Shown here: piece after piece, positions 1-6,125 of the stretch
Numbering within the stretch: the stretch's first letter is position 1
How the letters are laid out: each line of letters starts with the position of its first letter
Source of the DNA: Sphingomonadales bacterium
Lineage (GTDB): Bacteria; Pseudomonadota; Alphaproteobacteria; Sphingomonadales; Sphingomonadaceae
Assembly (NCBI GenBank): GCA_024636595.1
Contig: JAGXGT010000043.1
Span: forward strand, 1-6,158
DNA: 6,158 nt
Direction of reading: 5' to 3'
The notes under the pieces: generated by a model
Seen by the model: only the letters and a program-made list of their open reading frames with translations
Database searches by the model: none
What the model was told of the DNA's origin: nothing
Position numbers and translations under genes: made by a program

Positions 1-426
1 ATCATCGTTTTTCGGCGCGTTGAGGACCGCTTGCGCCTGAGCCAATACGTCGCGCAACTGTTCTGGGCTAAACGGCTTCAGCAGATAGTCCTGCAAGCCG
101 CTAACGATCAGATCGCGATAAAGTCGGACGTCATTGACCTGTCCCATCGCGACCACAACAGTGCCCGGCTCGCAGACTTCGGCCAGCGAGTTGATATCGT
201 TCAACGGATCACCCGATTCCGACAGGTCTACCAGCAGGATATTCGGACTGGCTGATACGGATAGGGTTTGAACAGCATTGCGCAGTCCACCCTTGTTACA
301 TTTATCGACCGACCAGCCCATTTCTTCGGCGACCGGACGGAGTATCTCTAGCGTGTCGTCGTCACAGACAAATGCCGCAAACGGTTCACGTCCACCGGTC
401 GAGCCAGGTTTCCAGGGAGCGTTCAT
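1..426 (-). CDS. cpaE: CpaE, Tad pilus assembly protein (N-terminal part, runs off left edge)
   Basis: The first 142 codons of CpaE are open to the window edge. What is visible is a response-regulator-like domain, roughly residues 16-135: an acidic cluster at D22-D24, an aspartate in the phospho-acceptor position (D67 in ILLVDLSESGD), and the C-terminal lysine-proline signature DYLLKPFS with K117. The usual Thr/Ser at the end of the fourth strand appears replaced (VVVAMGQ), as in pseudo-receiver domains. In the family this domain precedes a MinD/ParA-like ATPase domain that directs pilus assembly to its site at the inner membrane; that part is not in the window. The ATG shares one base with the cpaD stop codon (TAATG) and has a GGAGG six bases upstream, so the start is well supported. 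It belongs to the Tad operon starting at cpaA. The call rests on domain style and operon position together. Confidence 0.9.
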   Translation of the reverse strand, partial: MNAPWKPGSTGGREPFAAFVCDDDTLEILRPVAEEMGWSVDKCNKGGLRNAVQTLSVSASPNILLVDLSESGDPLNDINSLAEVCEPGTVVVAMGQVNDVRLYRDLIVSGLQDYLLKPFSPEQLRDVLAQAQAVLNAPKNDD

Positions 427-1025
427 TATTGTCCTCCAACATTCTTGTCACGATAAGCACGAATAGCCTTGGAGGCCCGCGCCTGATCTTCACCATCGGC
501 ATTTTCGCCGCGCACAAGATCTTCGGGGTTGGCAATCATGGCAGACAGTGTGCCATTGGTACCGCAGCCATAGTTGGCACTGGTACGTGCCTGAAAATCG
601 GTGTGGCTGCGATAGCTGAAATCGGGGCAACCCGGGACGGAAGCTGACGTACGCGTCACAACAACCCGCATCAGACCGGCGGGAATATAGCCTTCGGTTA
701 CGGGGGCGCTGTCGCTGACCAGCAGACCGTAGCTCGCCACAATATTTTCGACTGCCGCTTTGGCCCCGGGGCTCGCGGCATAGCTTGGATCATCGATCGA
801 AATGCGGTCGCCATAACCAAGTTCGAGAGCATCGAACCAGCCGGACAGTCGATTTTGCTCGGCCGCCGACAGTCCGCCAGCACCAGTGTTCAGATCCAGC
901 ACGAAATTCGCTTTGGATACAACTGGTTGGCGCTCGCTATAAACGCTGCGGTTCGCGGTGGTGCTGCCGCATGCCGTAACCGAGAGCCCGAGGGCGGTGA
1001 TAAGTGCCATTGATACGATGCGCAT
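426..1025 (-). CDS. cpaD: CpaD, Tad pilus assembly lipoprotein
   Basis: This 199-residue protein has a lipoprotein signal peptide: a short positively charged start, a hydrophobic stretch (residues 4-17) and a lipobox ending in TAC, with C19 as the predicted lipidated cysteine. The mature part carries the CpaD family pattern near the C-terminus, NYGCGTNGTLSAMIANPEDL (151-170). Two cysteines, C133 (VPGCPDF) and C154, could form a periplasmic disulfide, which is an inference. In Tad systems CpaD/TadD-region lipoproteins associate with the secretin channel in the outer membrane. An AGGAG at 1034-1038 lies eight bases before the ATG and fixes the start. The gene follows cpaC after 21 bases and overlaps cpaE by one base. 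The length is ordinary for the family and there is no sign of damage. Confidence 0.92.
   Translation of the reverse strand: MRIVSMALITALGLSVTACGSTTANRSVYSERQPVVSKANFVLDLNTGAGGLSAAEQNRLSGWFDALELGYGDRISIDDPSYAASPGAKAAVENIVASYGLLVSDSAPVTEGYIPAGLMRVVVTRTSASVPGCPDFSYRSHTDFQARTSANYGCGTNGTLSAMIANPEDLVRGENADGEDQARASKAIRAYRDKNVGGQ
433..437 (-). promoter_or_regulatory. Ribosome binding site of cpaE, inside the end of cpaD
   Basis: GGAGG on the minus strand, six bases before the cpaE ATG. It lies within the last codons of cpaD, and the two genes share one base in TAATG. This arrangement supports coupled translation of cpaD and cpaE and fixes the cpaE start. Confidence 0.8.
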
Positions 1026-1033
1026 GATCTGTT

Positions 1034-1038
1034 CTCCT
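1034..1038 (-). promoter_or_regulatory. Ribosome binding site of cpaD
   Basis: AGGAG on the minus strand in the 21-base gap between cpaC and cpaD, eight bases before the cpaD ATG. It supports the start that gives a complete lipoprotein signal peptide. Confidence 0.75.
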
Positions 1039-1046
1039 GACCGAGC

Positions 1047-2672
1047 TTATTTGTCGAAACTGAAACCGGGAGCGGTGCCGCCGGGCTTCTTGGATTTTTT
1101 CGCCGATTTGGCGGGTTCTTGGCCTTCCAGGCTGCCAAAGCTCTGGGTCGCCGGTGGCGTCGGAGCCACGCTTGGTTTGGGTCTGTCGCCGCCGGATCCG
1201 GAGTGGTTGCGGTTCAGCAGAAACCGTTCCGCATCGTTGGCCGCCTTGAAGCCGTCGGTGGGCAAGACGATCTCGTTGTCGCTTACCGGTTTCACCAGAT
1301 AAGGCGTGACGACGATCATCAGCTCGGTTTCATTGCGCCTGTAGCCATCCGACTTGAACAAAGACCCCAGGATAGGAACATCGGCGAGGCCCGGTGTCTT
1401 GTCGATTGCCGAGTTATAGCTATTCTGCATCAGACCAGCGATCATGAAGCTTTCGCCCGACCCCAGTTCGACCGTGGTTTCCGCTCTGCGGGTTGACACG
1501 GCTGGAATGCTGAAACCATTGAGAACAACGGCGCCGTTCGAGGTGATTTCCGAAACTTCCGGCGCAACCCGGATGGAAATCCGCCCGTTCGAGAGCACGG
1601 TCGGCGTGTAAGACAGGCTGACACCGAAATTCTTGTACTGGACAGAAACTTCACCCAGTCCGGTGGAAACCGGTATCGGGAACTCGCCGCCAGCGAGGAA
1701 GGTCGCAGTCTCGCCTGAAATAGTCGTCAGATTCGGTGACGCCAACGTGCTAACCAGACCGACCCGCTCGGACACGTCAAATGCGGTGGCGATGTCCAGT
1801 CCAAACAGTCTGCCGGCCGCTTGAATGGTGTTCAGGTCAGAACCACCAGAATAGTTGAAAGCGGTTCCCGCTTGGGTCACGAACTGACCCGTCGCCGGGT
1901 TAAACGGCAGCGATATCGATCCCGCTGGCAGACCAAATAGCTGCGATGCATCCAGATTAGGGAAACCCGCGGTGCTGGCATTGCCGATTGAAGCGAAATT
2001 GCGCCCGCGAGACACACCAAACTGGAAGCCGCCGGTTGTATCCCGGGTCAGCAGGTTGCCGTTAATCTCTTTTGCCAGCGACCGGCTGACTTCGGCAAAG
2101 CGGACCTTGAGGTTGACCTGCATCGGTGTCGCGGTTTTCAGGCGGCTGACCACCCGAGTGGTATCGCCGACAAAGGCCTGAACCAGATTTTCCGCTTCTT
2201 CAGCATCATCTGGATTGGCGATTGTACCCGTTAACAGGACGAAATTATTTGTCGTGCTGACAGCGATGCTCGCTTCCGGCATCGCCAGGCTAAGCATCTG
2301 ATCAATCGAAGAAATTTCTGCGCCGACGGAGACTTCAGCCGAGTAGATAACTTTGCCGGAGGCACTTGTTGCATAAAAACTGGTCTGGCCGCCCTTCTTA
2401 CCGAAAATATAGATTTGGCGCGGTGACCGTACCTGGACATCGGCAATGTTATTTTCGGCAATGAAGATGTCTTCAATTGGTGAAGGCAACGTGATCAACT
2501 TGCCCCGGCCAACCGCAACGGAAATGCGGGAATCGGGCTGTGAGATGTTTACCGACTGGGCATTCAGCGCTGTCGCGTTGTTGGCAGCCAAAGCCAGGGC
2601 GAGGGCGGCAACGACGGCGACGCCGAGTGCCTTTTTCGCCGAACGGCTATGCTGTGCATATTCTACGGCCAT
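1047..2672 (-). CDS. cpaC: CpaC, Tad pilus outer-membrane secretin (type II/III secretion family)
   Basis: This 541-residue protein forms the outer-membrane channel through which the Flp pilus emerges. Residues 14-36 are a hydrophobic signal peptide with an alanine-rich cleavage region. Residues about 42-115 form the N-terminal pilus-formation/N0-like domain, about 120-185 a BON-like domain, and about 300-465 the secretin domain. The secretin signature is clear at 432-462, with VPILGSLFK and then ETELMIVVTPYLVKP. Between BON and secretin lies a Gly/Ser/Asn-rich insert (about 212-282). After the secretin core there is a roughly 75-residue tail; its end, from about 491, is Pro/Lys/Gly-rich and probably disordered. 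The ATG overlaps the cpaB stop codon by one base (TAATG), with GGAGA six bases upstream. A secretin of the type II general secretion pathway is the alternative, but the cpaA-B-C-D-E order settles it as Tad. Confidence 0.96.
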   Translation of the reverse strand: MAVEYAQHSRSAKKALGVAVVAALALALAANNATALNAQSVNISQPDSRISVAVGRGKLITLPSPIEDIFIAENNIADVQVRSPRQIYIFGKKGGQTSFYATSASGKVIYSAEVSVGAEISSIDQMLSLAMPEASIAVSTTNNFVLLTGTIANPDDAEEAENLVQAFVGDTTRVVSRLKTATPMQVNLKVRFAEVSRSLAKEINGNLLTRDTTGGFQFGVSRGRNFASIGNASTAGFPNLDASQLFGLPAGSISLPFNPATGQFVTQAGTAFNYSGGSDLNTIQAAGRLFGLDIATAFDVSERVGLVSTLASPNLTTISGETATFLAGGEFPIPVSTGLGEVSVQYKNFGVSLSYTPTVLSNGRISIRVAPEVSEITSNGAVVLNGFSIPAVSTRRAETTVELGSGESFMIAGLMQNSYNSAIDKTPGLADVPILGSLFKSDGYRRNETELMIVVTPYLVKPVSDNEIVLPTDGFKAANDAERFLLNRNHSGSGGDRPKPSVAPTPPATQSFGSLEGQEPAKSAKKSKKPGGTAPGFSFDK

Positions 2673-3631
2673 TACTTGTCTCCAAACTCGATATCATTGA
2701 CCGTGTTGCCGCGAGCGACGCGGACGACCGGACCCTTGGGTTTTTCCTTTTCGGCGAGCGGCGGCGGTGAGCGCGTTTCAAAGCGCGACACGTCGCCTCC
2801 AGTCGAGAAGGTTGATTTTGTGCTGGTTGGTCGCGCCGCCAGCGAACGGATCATGTCGGCTTCAGCAACCGGATCATCCGTTTTTGGCAGTTTGATTGCG
2901 CCGGAAGCAATCGCTTCTTCCAGCTCCGCAGCGCTGTCAGCCAGTGACCGCAGCGACAGGCTCAAGGTACCCAATGTCTGGGCTACCGAGATCTGTTCAG
3001 CAATTTTTGGTGTGGCTTCGAGGGTGACCAGCTTTGCCTTCTGTGCAATCTGCTGGCCTGCTTCATTTGTGGACGCGGTAACCCGGTTATCGGTGGCGAG
3101 AACGCGAAGATTTCGGATGACGGTTTCCGAAACCTTGAGTTCAGGACCTTCGCCCTGCACCGACTGGGTCAGCATCAGGTCGACCCTGTCGCCCGGGAAT
3201 ACGAAGCCAGCGACGCCGGTCAGACCGGAGACGGGGATCGTCACGGCGCGCATGCCAGGGCCGAGCGCTGCGGCCAAGAAGCCGCGATCGCCCGGCGCAA
3301 CGAGAGAGCCTTTGGTAATCGGTTGGCCAGCAGTGACCGGGCTGCGAACGACGGTACCGGCGAGCGTTTCGACGTCGGTGTCCTCTTTCTTGAAATAAGC
3401 TTCTTCGATCAGGTCTTTCGGCCATGGTTGGAAGCGAAAACTGTCGGGCGTGATAATCGTGCCGACGGGCAGCGCACGGGTGGCAACGAGAATTTCCCCG
3501 CCTACCACTTCGGCTTTTTTAGCTGCGACCTGTGGCGCGGAGGCACCATCAAACATATTTTTTGCCAGTAGCGCCGTGACAGCGGCCACGATCAGCGCGC
3601 CAATCAGCAAAATGATTTTCTTCTTGTCCAT
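2672..3631 (-). CDS. cpaB: CpaB (RcpC-type), Tad pilus periplasmic assembly protein with SAF domain
   Basis: This 319-residue protein begins with a short basic stretch (DKKK) and one membrane segment, residues about 6-24, so most of it should sit in the periplasm anchored in the inner membrane. A SAF domain follows at about 46-111 (EILVATRALPVGTIITPDSF onward), then the RcpC/CpaB domain at about 116-232, with the typical FVFPGDRVDLMLT at 143-155. The last 60 or so residues are a low-complexity, Pro/Lys-rich tail. CpaB proteins work with the CpaC secretin in building the channel and may contact peptidoglycan, which is family knowledge. An AGGAGG at 3643-3648 lies eleven bases before the ATG, a rather long spacing, but no better start is visible. 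It follows cpaA after 74 bases and ends in a TAATG overlap with cpaC, consistent with coupled translation of the two partners. Confidence 0.94.
   Translation of the reverse strand: MDKKKIILLIGALIVAAVTALLAKNMFDGASAPQVAAKKAEVVGGEILVATRALPVGTIITPDSFRFQPWPKDLIEEAYFKKEDTDVETLAGTVVRSPVTAGQPITKGSLVAPGDRGFLAAALGPGMRAVTIPVSGLTGVAGFVFPGDRVDLMLTQSVQGEGPELKVSETVIRNLRVLATDNRVTASTNEAGQQIAQKAKLVTLEATPKIAEQISVAQTLGTLSLSLRSLADSAAELEEAIASGAIKLPKTDDPVAEADMIRSLAARPTSTKSTFSTGGDVSRFETRSPPPLAEKEKPKGPVVRVARGNTVNDIEFGDK
2679..2683 (-). promoter_or_regulatory. Ribosome binding site of cpaC, inside the end of cpaB
   Basis: GGAGA on the minus strand, six bases before the cpaC ATG and inside the cpaB reading frame. Spacing and context match the cpaD/cpaE junction closely: GGAGAC then AAGTAATG here, GGAGGAC then AATAATG there. 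Confidence 0.78.
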
Positions 3632-3642
3632 GACGTCTCACG

Positions 3643-3648
3643 CCTCCT
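3643..3648 (-). promoter_or_regulatory. Ribosome binding site of cpaB
   Basis: AGGAGG, a full-strength Shine-Dalgarno core on the minus strand, eleven bases before the cpaB ATG. It lies in the 74-base gap between cpaA and cpaB. The spacing is longer than the usual five to nine bases; a weaker GAGA sits closer, at 3636-3639. Confidence 0.65.
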
Positions 3649-3705
3649 GAATGCCCCCGCCCAAATGGTTCCGTTGGCGGTCACTGCCTCTTTCGAGTAA
3701 AATGG

Positions 3706-4188
3706 TTAAAATATCGTTTGTGAACTATGTCCCGTTATCCCCCAGATCATCCAAAGCGCGGAAAACGCGATGGCGACACCGTAGGGAACCTTTATCGGGT
3801 CCTCGGTCTTTCGGATTTGCTTACCGATCATCATGAACAGCGTCAGCAGGCCGCCAGCTATCGACATGATCACCAGCAACTCCAGAAAAGTCAGCCAGGG
3901 CATCCACAGGGCCAGCGCTGTCAGCAATTTGACGTCACCCCCGCCCATGGCACCGATTGCAAACATTCCGGCAAATATGGTGAAGATGATGGCCGCCAGA
4001 GCGATTTGGCCGATCATGTCCGGCCAGAACGCCATGCCGCTGAATATCCAGAAGATCGGCGCGCCCAAGGCAATGACAAGATTGAGCCAGTTTGAAATAT
4101 GGCGACTTTTGAGATCGGTAACCGCAGCAACAATCAGTGCAATTGCCAATCCGCCCCAGAGCAAGTAGATGAAGGTTTCGCTATCCAT
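3706..4188 (-). CDS. cpaA: Type IV prepilin peptidase, TadV/CpaA (aspartic peptidase family A24)
   Basis: This 160-residue integral membrane protein is the short TadV-type prepilin peptidase, which lacks the N-terminal methylase domain of PilD. It would cut the leader from the Flp pilin, and from pseudopilins, at the cytoplasmic face of the inner membrane. Both catalytic aspartates are present: D25 in VTDLKSRHISN and D85 in the GxGD-type motif GAMGGGDVKL. The conserved KVPYGVAIA is at 133-141. Hydrophobic segments lie at about 6-24, 36-50, 58-80, 89-120 and 134-151. It is the first gene of the Tad group in this window. No good ribosome binding site is visible before its ATG, so the start is less certain than for its neighbours, although the segment from residue 6 on is clearly needed. 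A pilin gene commonly precedes this gene in Tad loci but is absent here. Confidence 0.93.
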   Translation of the reverse strand: MDSETFIYLLWGGLAIALIVAAVTDLKSRHISNWLNLVIALGAPIFWIFSGMAFWPDMIGQIALAAIIFTIFAGMFAIGAMGGGDVKLLTALALWMPWLTFLELLVIMSIAGGLLTLFMMIGKQIRKTEDPIKVPYGVAIAFSALWMIWGITGHSSQTIF

Positions 4189-4248
4189 AGACAGACCGTC
4201 TAGTTAATTTGCCTTACCAAATAGTAACCACGATTCCCGGAGCGATTT
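4189..4248. promoter_or_regulatory. Divergent intergenic gap expected to hold the Tad and hydrolase promoters
   Basis: Only 60 bases separate the cpaA start from the hydrolase start, and they are more AT-rich than the flanking genes. Promoters for both directions should lie here or reach into the flanking codons. On the minus strand TACTAT (4221-4226) is a possible -10 element about 32 bases before the cpaA ATG, but no convincing -35 element pairs with it. A nine-base palindrome, AGAC-C-GTCT (4193-4201), sits right before the cpaA start. No terminator or small gene is seen. The promoter role is inferred from gene orientation, not from consensus elements. Confidence 0.4.
4239..4242 (+). promoter_or_regulatory. 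Ribosome binding site supporting a TTG start for the hydrolase
   Basis: GGAG six bases before a TTG codon at 4249. The next in-frame starts, ATG at 4270 and 4285, have no comparable site at a workable distance, so the TTG is preferred. Confidence 0.6.
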
Positions 4249-5254
4249 TTGTCTTCCGACACAGCGACCATGATAAAGCGTGATATGACAGACTTGAACG
4301 ATGAGCGCTTCGATCGCCGGTCCGTCCCGTCGGATGTGATAGAAGAGCCATGGATTGGGCCCGATGGTTGGGAGTTCCGGAAACTGGACTGGCGGTACCA
4401 GGATCAGCAGGACGGACCGCGAGGCTCTATCCTGTTCATGACCGGGCGAGCGGATTTCTACGAAAAATATCTGGAAACATTTCATGATTTCCACGCGCGG
4501 GGATGGAATGTCACCTCTGTCGATTGGCGCGGACAGGGCGGATCGGGTCGTTGCGGGCCTCACCCGCATGTCGGGCATATTGATGATTTCGCCACATGGG
4601 TGGGGGACTTGGTGGCTCTGTATGATGAATGGCAGATCAGCCACACCGGGCCGCATGTGGTGCTGGGCCACAGTATGGGGGGGACATCTGGTGCTGCGCG
4701 CGCTGACTGAGCAACGCATCCATCCCGATGCGGCGATATTGAGCGCCCCGATGCTTGCCCCTGCTGGCGGCAGCATGCCGGAATGGATAGCGCAGGGGGT
4801 CGCCAAGTTCATGTGCGCGATCGGTCGTGCAGACCGGCGGGCCTGGAAGCCGAATGAAAATCCGCTGGAGCCTTACGTGCCGAGGCAAGCTTTGCTGACC
4901 CATGATGCCGCCCGCTATTCGGACGAGTTTTTCTGGTTCCGCGAACGGCCTTTTGTGCGGCTGGGGCCGGCCAGCTGGCGTTGGGTCGAACGCGCCTACG
5001 CCTCGACCAGATTGTTGCGCAACCGGCAAAGGCTGATGAAGATGGACATACCGATCCTTGTACTGGCGACATCGACCGACGAACTGGTCGATCACCCGAC
5101 CATTGAGCGGGCGGTGCACCTGATGCCAGACGCCGAAATGAAACTGTTCGGTCCGGAATCCGCGCATGAAATATTTCGCGAGGTCGATGATGTGAGGGGT
5201 ACTGCGCTTGACGCATGCTTCGCCTTTCTCGACCGGGTGGCACCCAAAACATGA
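4249..5254 (+). pseudogene. PldB-like alpha/beta hydrolase (lysophospholipase/monoacylglycerol lipase type), frameshifted
   Basis: Two overlapping frames together encode one hydrolase. The first (4249-4710) has the PldB-type opening ILFMTGRADFYEKY, then VDWRGQGGSGR, and stops soon after the nucleophile elbow GHSMGG with S142. The second continues from there as HLVLRALTEQRIHPDA and holds the cap region and the rest of the catalytic triad, D277 (ATSTDELVD) and H306 (ESAHEIF), in corrected numbering. Removing one G from the seven-G run at 4677-4683 joins them into a 334-residue protein, close to the length of Escherichia coli PldB. The family hydrolyses acyl esters of lysophospholipids or monoacylglycerols; the substrate here is unknown. 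As written, the product would be 153 residues without Asp or His and inactive. Both halves keep good codon structure, so the change is recent or a sequence error. The TTG start is chosen from its GGAG. The gene ends in a four-base ATGA overlap with the oxidoreductase. Confidence 0.88.
4677..4683 (+). repeat. Seven-G homopolymer causing the hydrolase frameshift
   Basis: Seven G in a row fall in the codons for the GHSMGG nucleophile elbow. Six G would read GGC CAC AGT ATG GGG GGA CAT CTG and restore the family sequence GHSMGGHL. The extra G leads to a TGA at 4708-4710. Confidence 0.9.
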
Positions 5255-6125
5255 AGCATTATGATGTTGCCATAATCGGTGCCGGTATTGCCGGAGCCAG
5301 TATCGCCTCTGAAATTGGCGCGGATCGATCGGTGCTGCTGCTCGAAGCCGAGGATCATCCCGGCTATCATTCGACGGGGCGTTCTGCTGCTTTCTGGACA
5401 GAAAGCTACGGCGGCCCGCTGGTCCAGCCACTGACATCCGCTTCCCGGGCCTTTCTCGAAAATCCGCCGCCGGAATTTTCGGAGTCCGGTTTCCTGCGCC
5501 TGCGCGGTGCGGTCAATATCGCGCGCGACGATCAGGAAAATCTGGTGGAGCAGTTTTTGACGGATTTCGCCGACAATGGTCTCGCCATGGAGCGCTGGAC
5601 CTGGGCGCAGGCGGCTTCCCTCGTTCCCGATCTGAAGCCGGTCTGGACCCACGCGATATATGAACCCAACTGCCGTGATATCGATGTCGCCGCACTGCAT
5701 GCTGCCTATTTGAGAGACGCCAAACGCAAGGCGGTGGACCTGATCTGCCAGGCACCGGTTAGCCAGATCCGAAGGCAGAGCGGTGGCTGGGAGTTGAACG
5801 CACGAGATGAGACCTATCATGCAACGGTTCTGGTCAACGCAGCCGGGGCATGGGCCGATGGCATCGCCGGATTGGCCGGCGCGCAACCGATCGGCATCCA
5901 GCCGTTGATCCGTAATATGGTCCAGATCGAAACCGATCCGCCCTCGACCCGGGATATGCCGCTGGTTGTCGGTCTGGCCGGCAGCTTCTATTTCAAGCCC
6001 GAAGCGGGCGGCAGCTATTGGCTAAGCCCGCATGATGAAATTCCGACCGAAGCTGGGGATGTTGCCGCGGACGAATTGAGCGTTGCCATTGCCATCGACC
6101 GGTTTGAAAAAGTGATGGACGTGGC
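5251..6125 (+). CDS. FAD-dependent oxidoreductase of the D-amino-acid oxidase family, D-arginine dehydrogenase-like (3' end missing)
   Basis: The frame is open from ATG to the end of genomic sequence at 6125, giving 291 full codons of an expected 370 or so. The N-terminus is a dinucleotide-binding fold with GAGIAG (10-15) and the acidic end of the second strand (LLLEAE, E32), which binds FAD. GYHSTGRSAA (38-47) and VNAAGAWADGIAGLAG further on are typical of the DAO family. Compared from memory with Pseudomonas aeruginosa DauA, the first 87 residues line up without gaps. Y53, R221 and Y247 match active-site Tyr53, Arg222 and Tyr249. His48 is replaced by F48, and the guanidinium-binding Glu87 by A87. 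The reaction is probably oxidative deamination of an amino acid or amine, but the substrate is unknown. The C-terminal substrate and FAD-contacting part is cut off. The ATG overlaps the hydrolase stop codon (ATGA) and has no strong ribosome binding site of its own, suggesting coupling. Confidence 0.88.

Noticed and set aside
1047..2672. CpaC as a type II or type III secretion secretin
   Set aside because: The flanking prepilin peptidase, CpaB, CpaD and CpaE genes identify the locus as Tad.
2649..3398. A 249-codon open frame on the plus strand opposite cpaB
   Set aside because: It is Ser/Ala/Thr-rich with no recognisable domain and fully opposes a well-supported cpaB; it is a shadow frame.
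3671..3690. Possible hairpin around GGCGGTCACTGCC between cpaA and cpaB
   Set aside because: The stem is short and mismatched and no T-run follows, so it does not support a terminator.
3663..3707. Eight-base direct repeat AAATGGTT (3663-3670 and 3700-3707) in the cpaA-cpaB gap
   Set aside because: Two short copies of a simple sequence in 74 bases are not enough to claim a binding site, and no promoter elements accompany them.
4204..5437. Long open frames on the minus strand opposite the hydrolase and oxidoreductase
   Set aside because: They lack family motifs, have Arg/Pro/His-rich composition typical of antisense shadow frames, and lie opposite genes with clear catalytic motifs.
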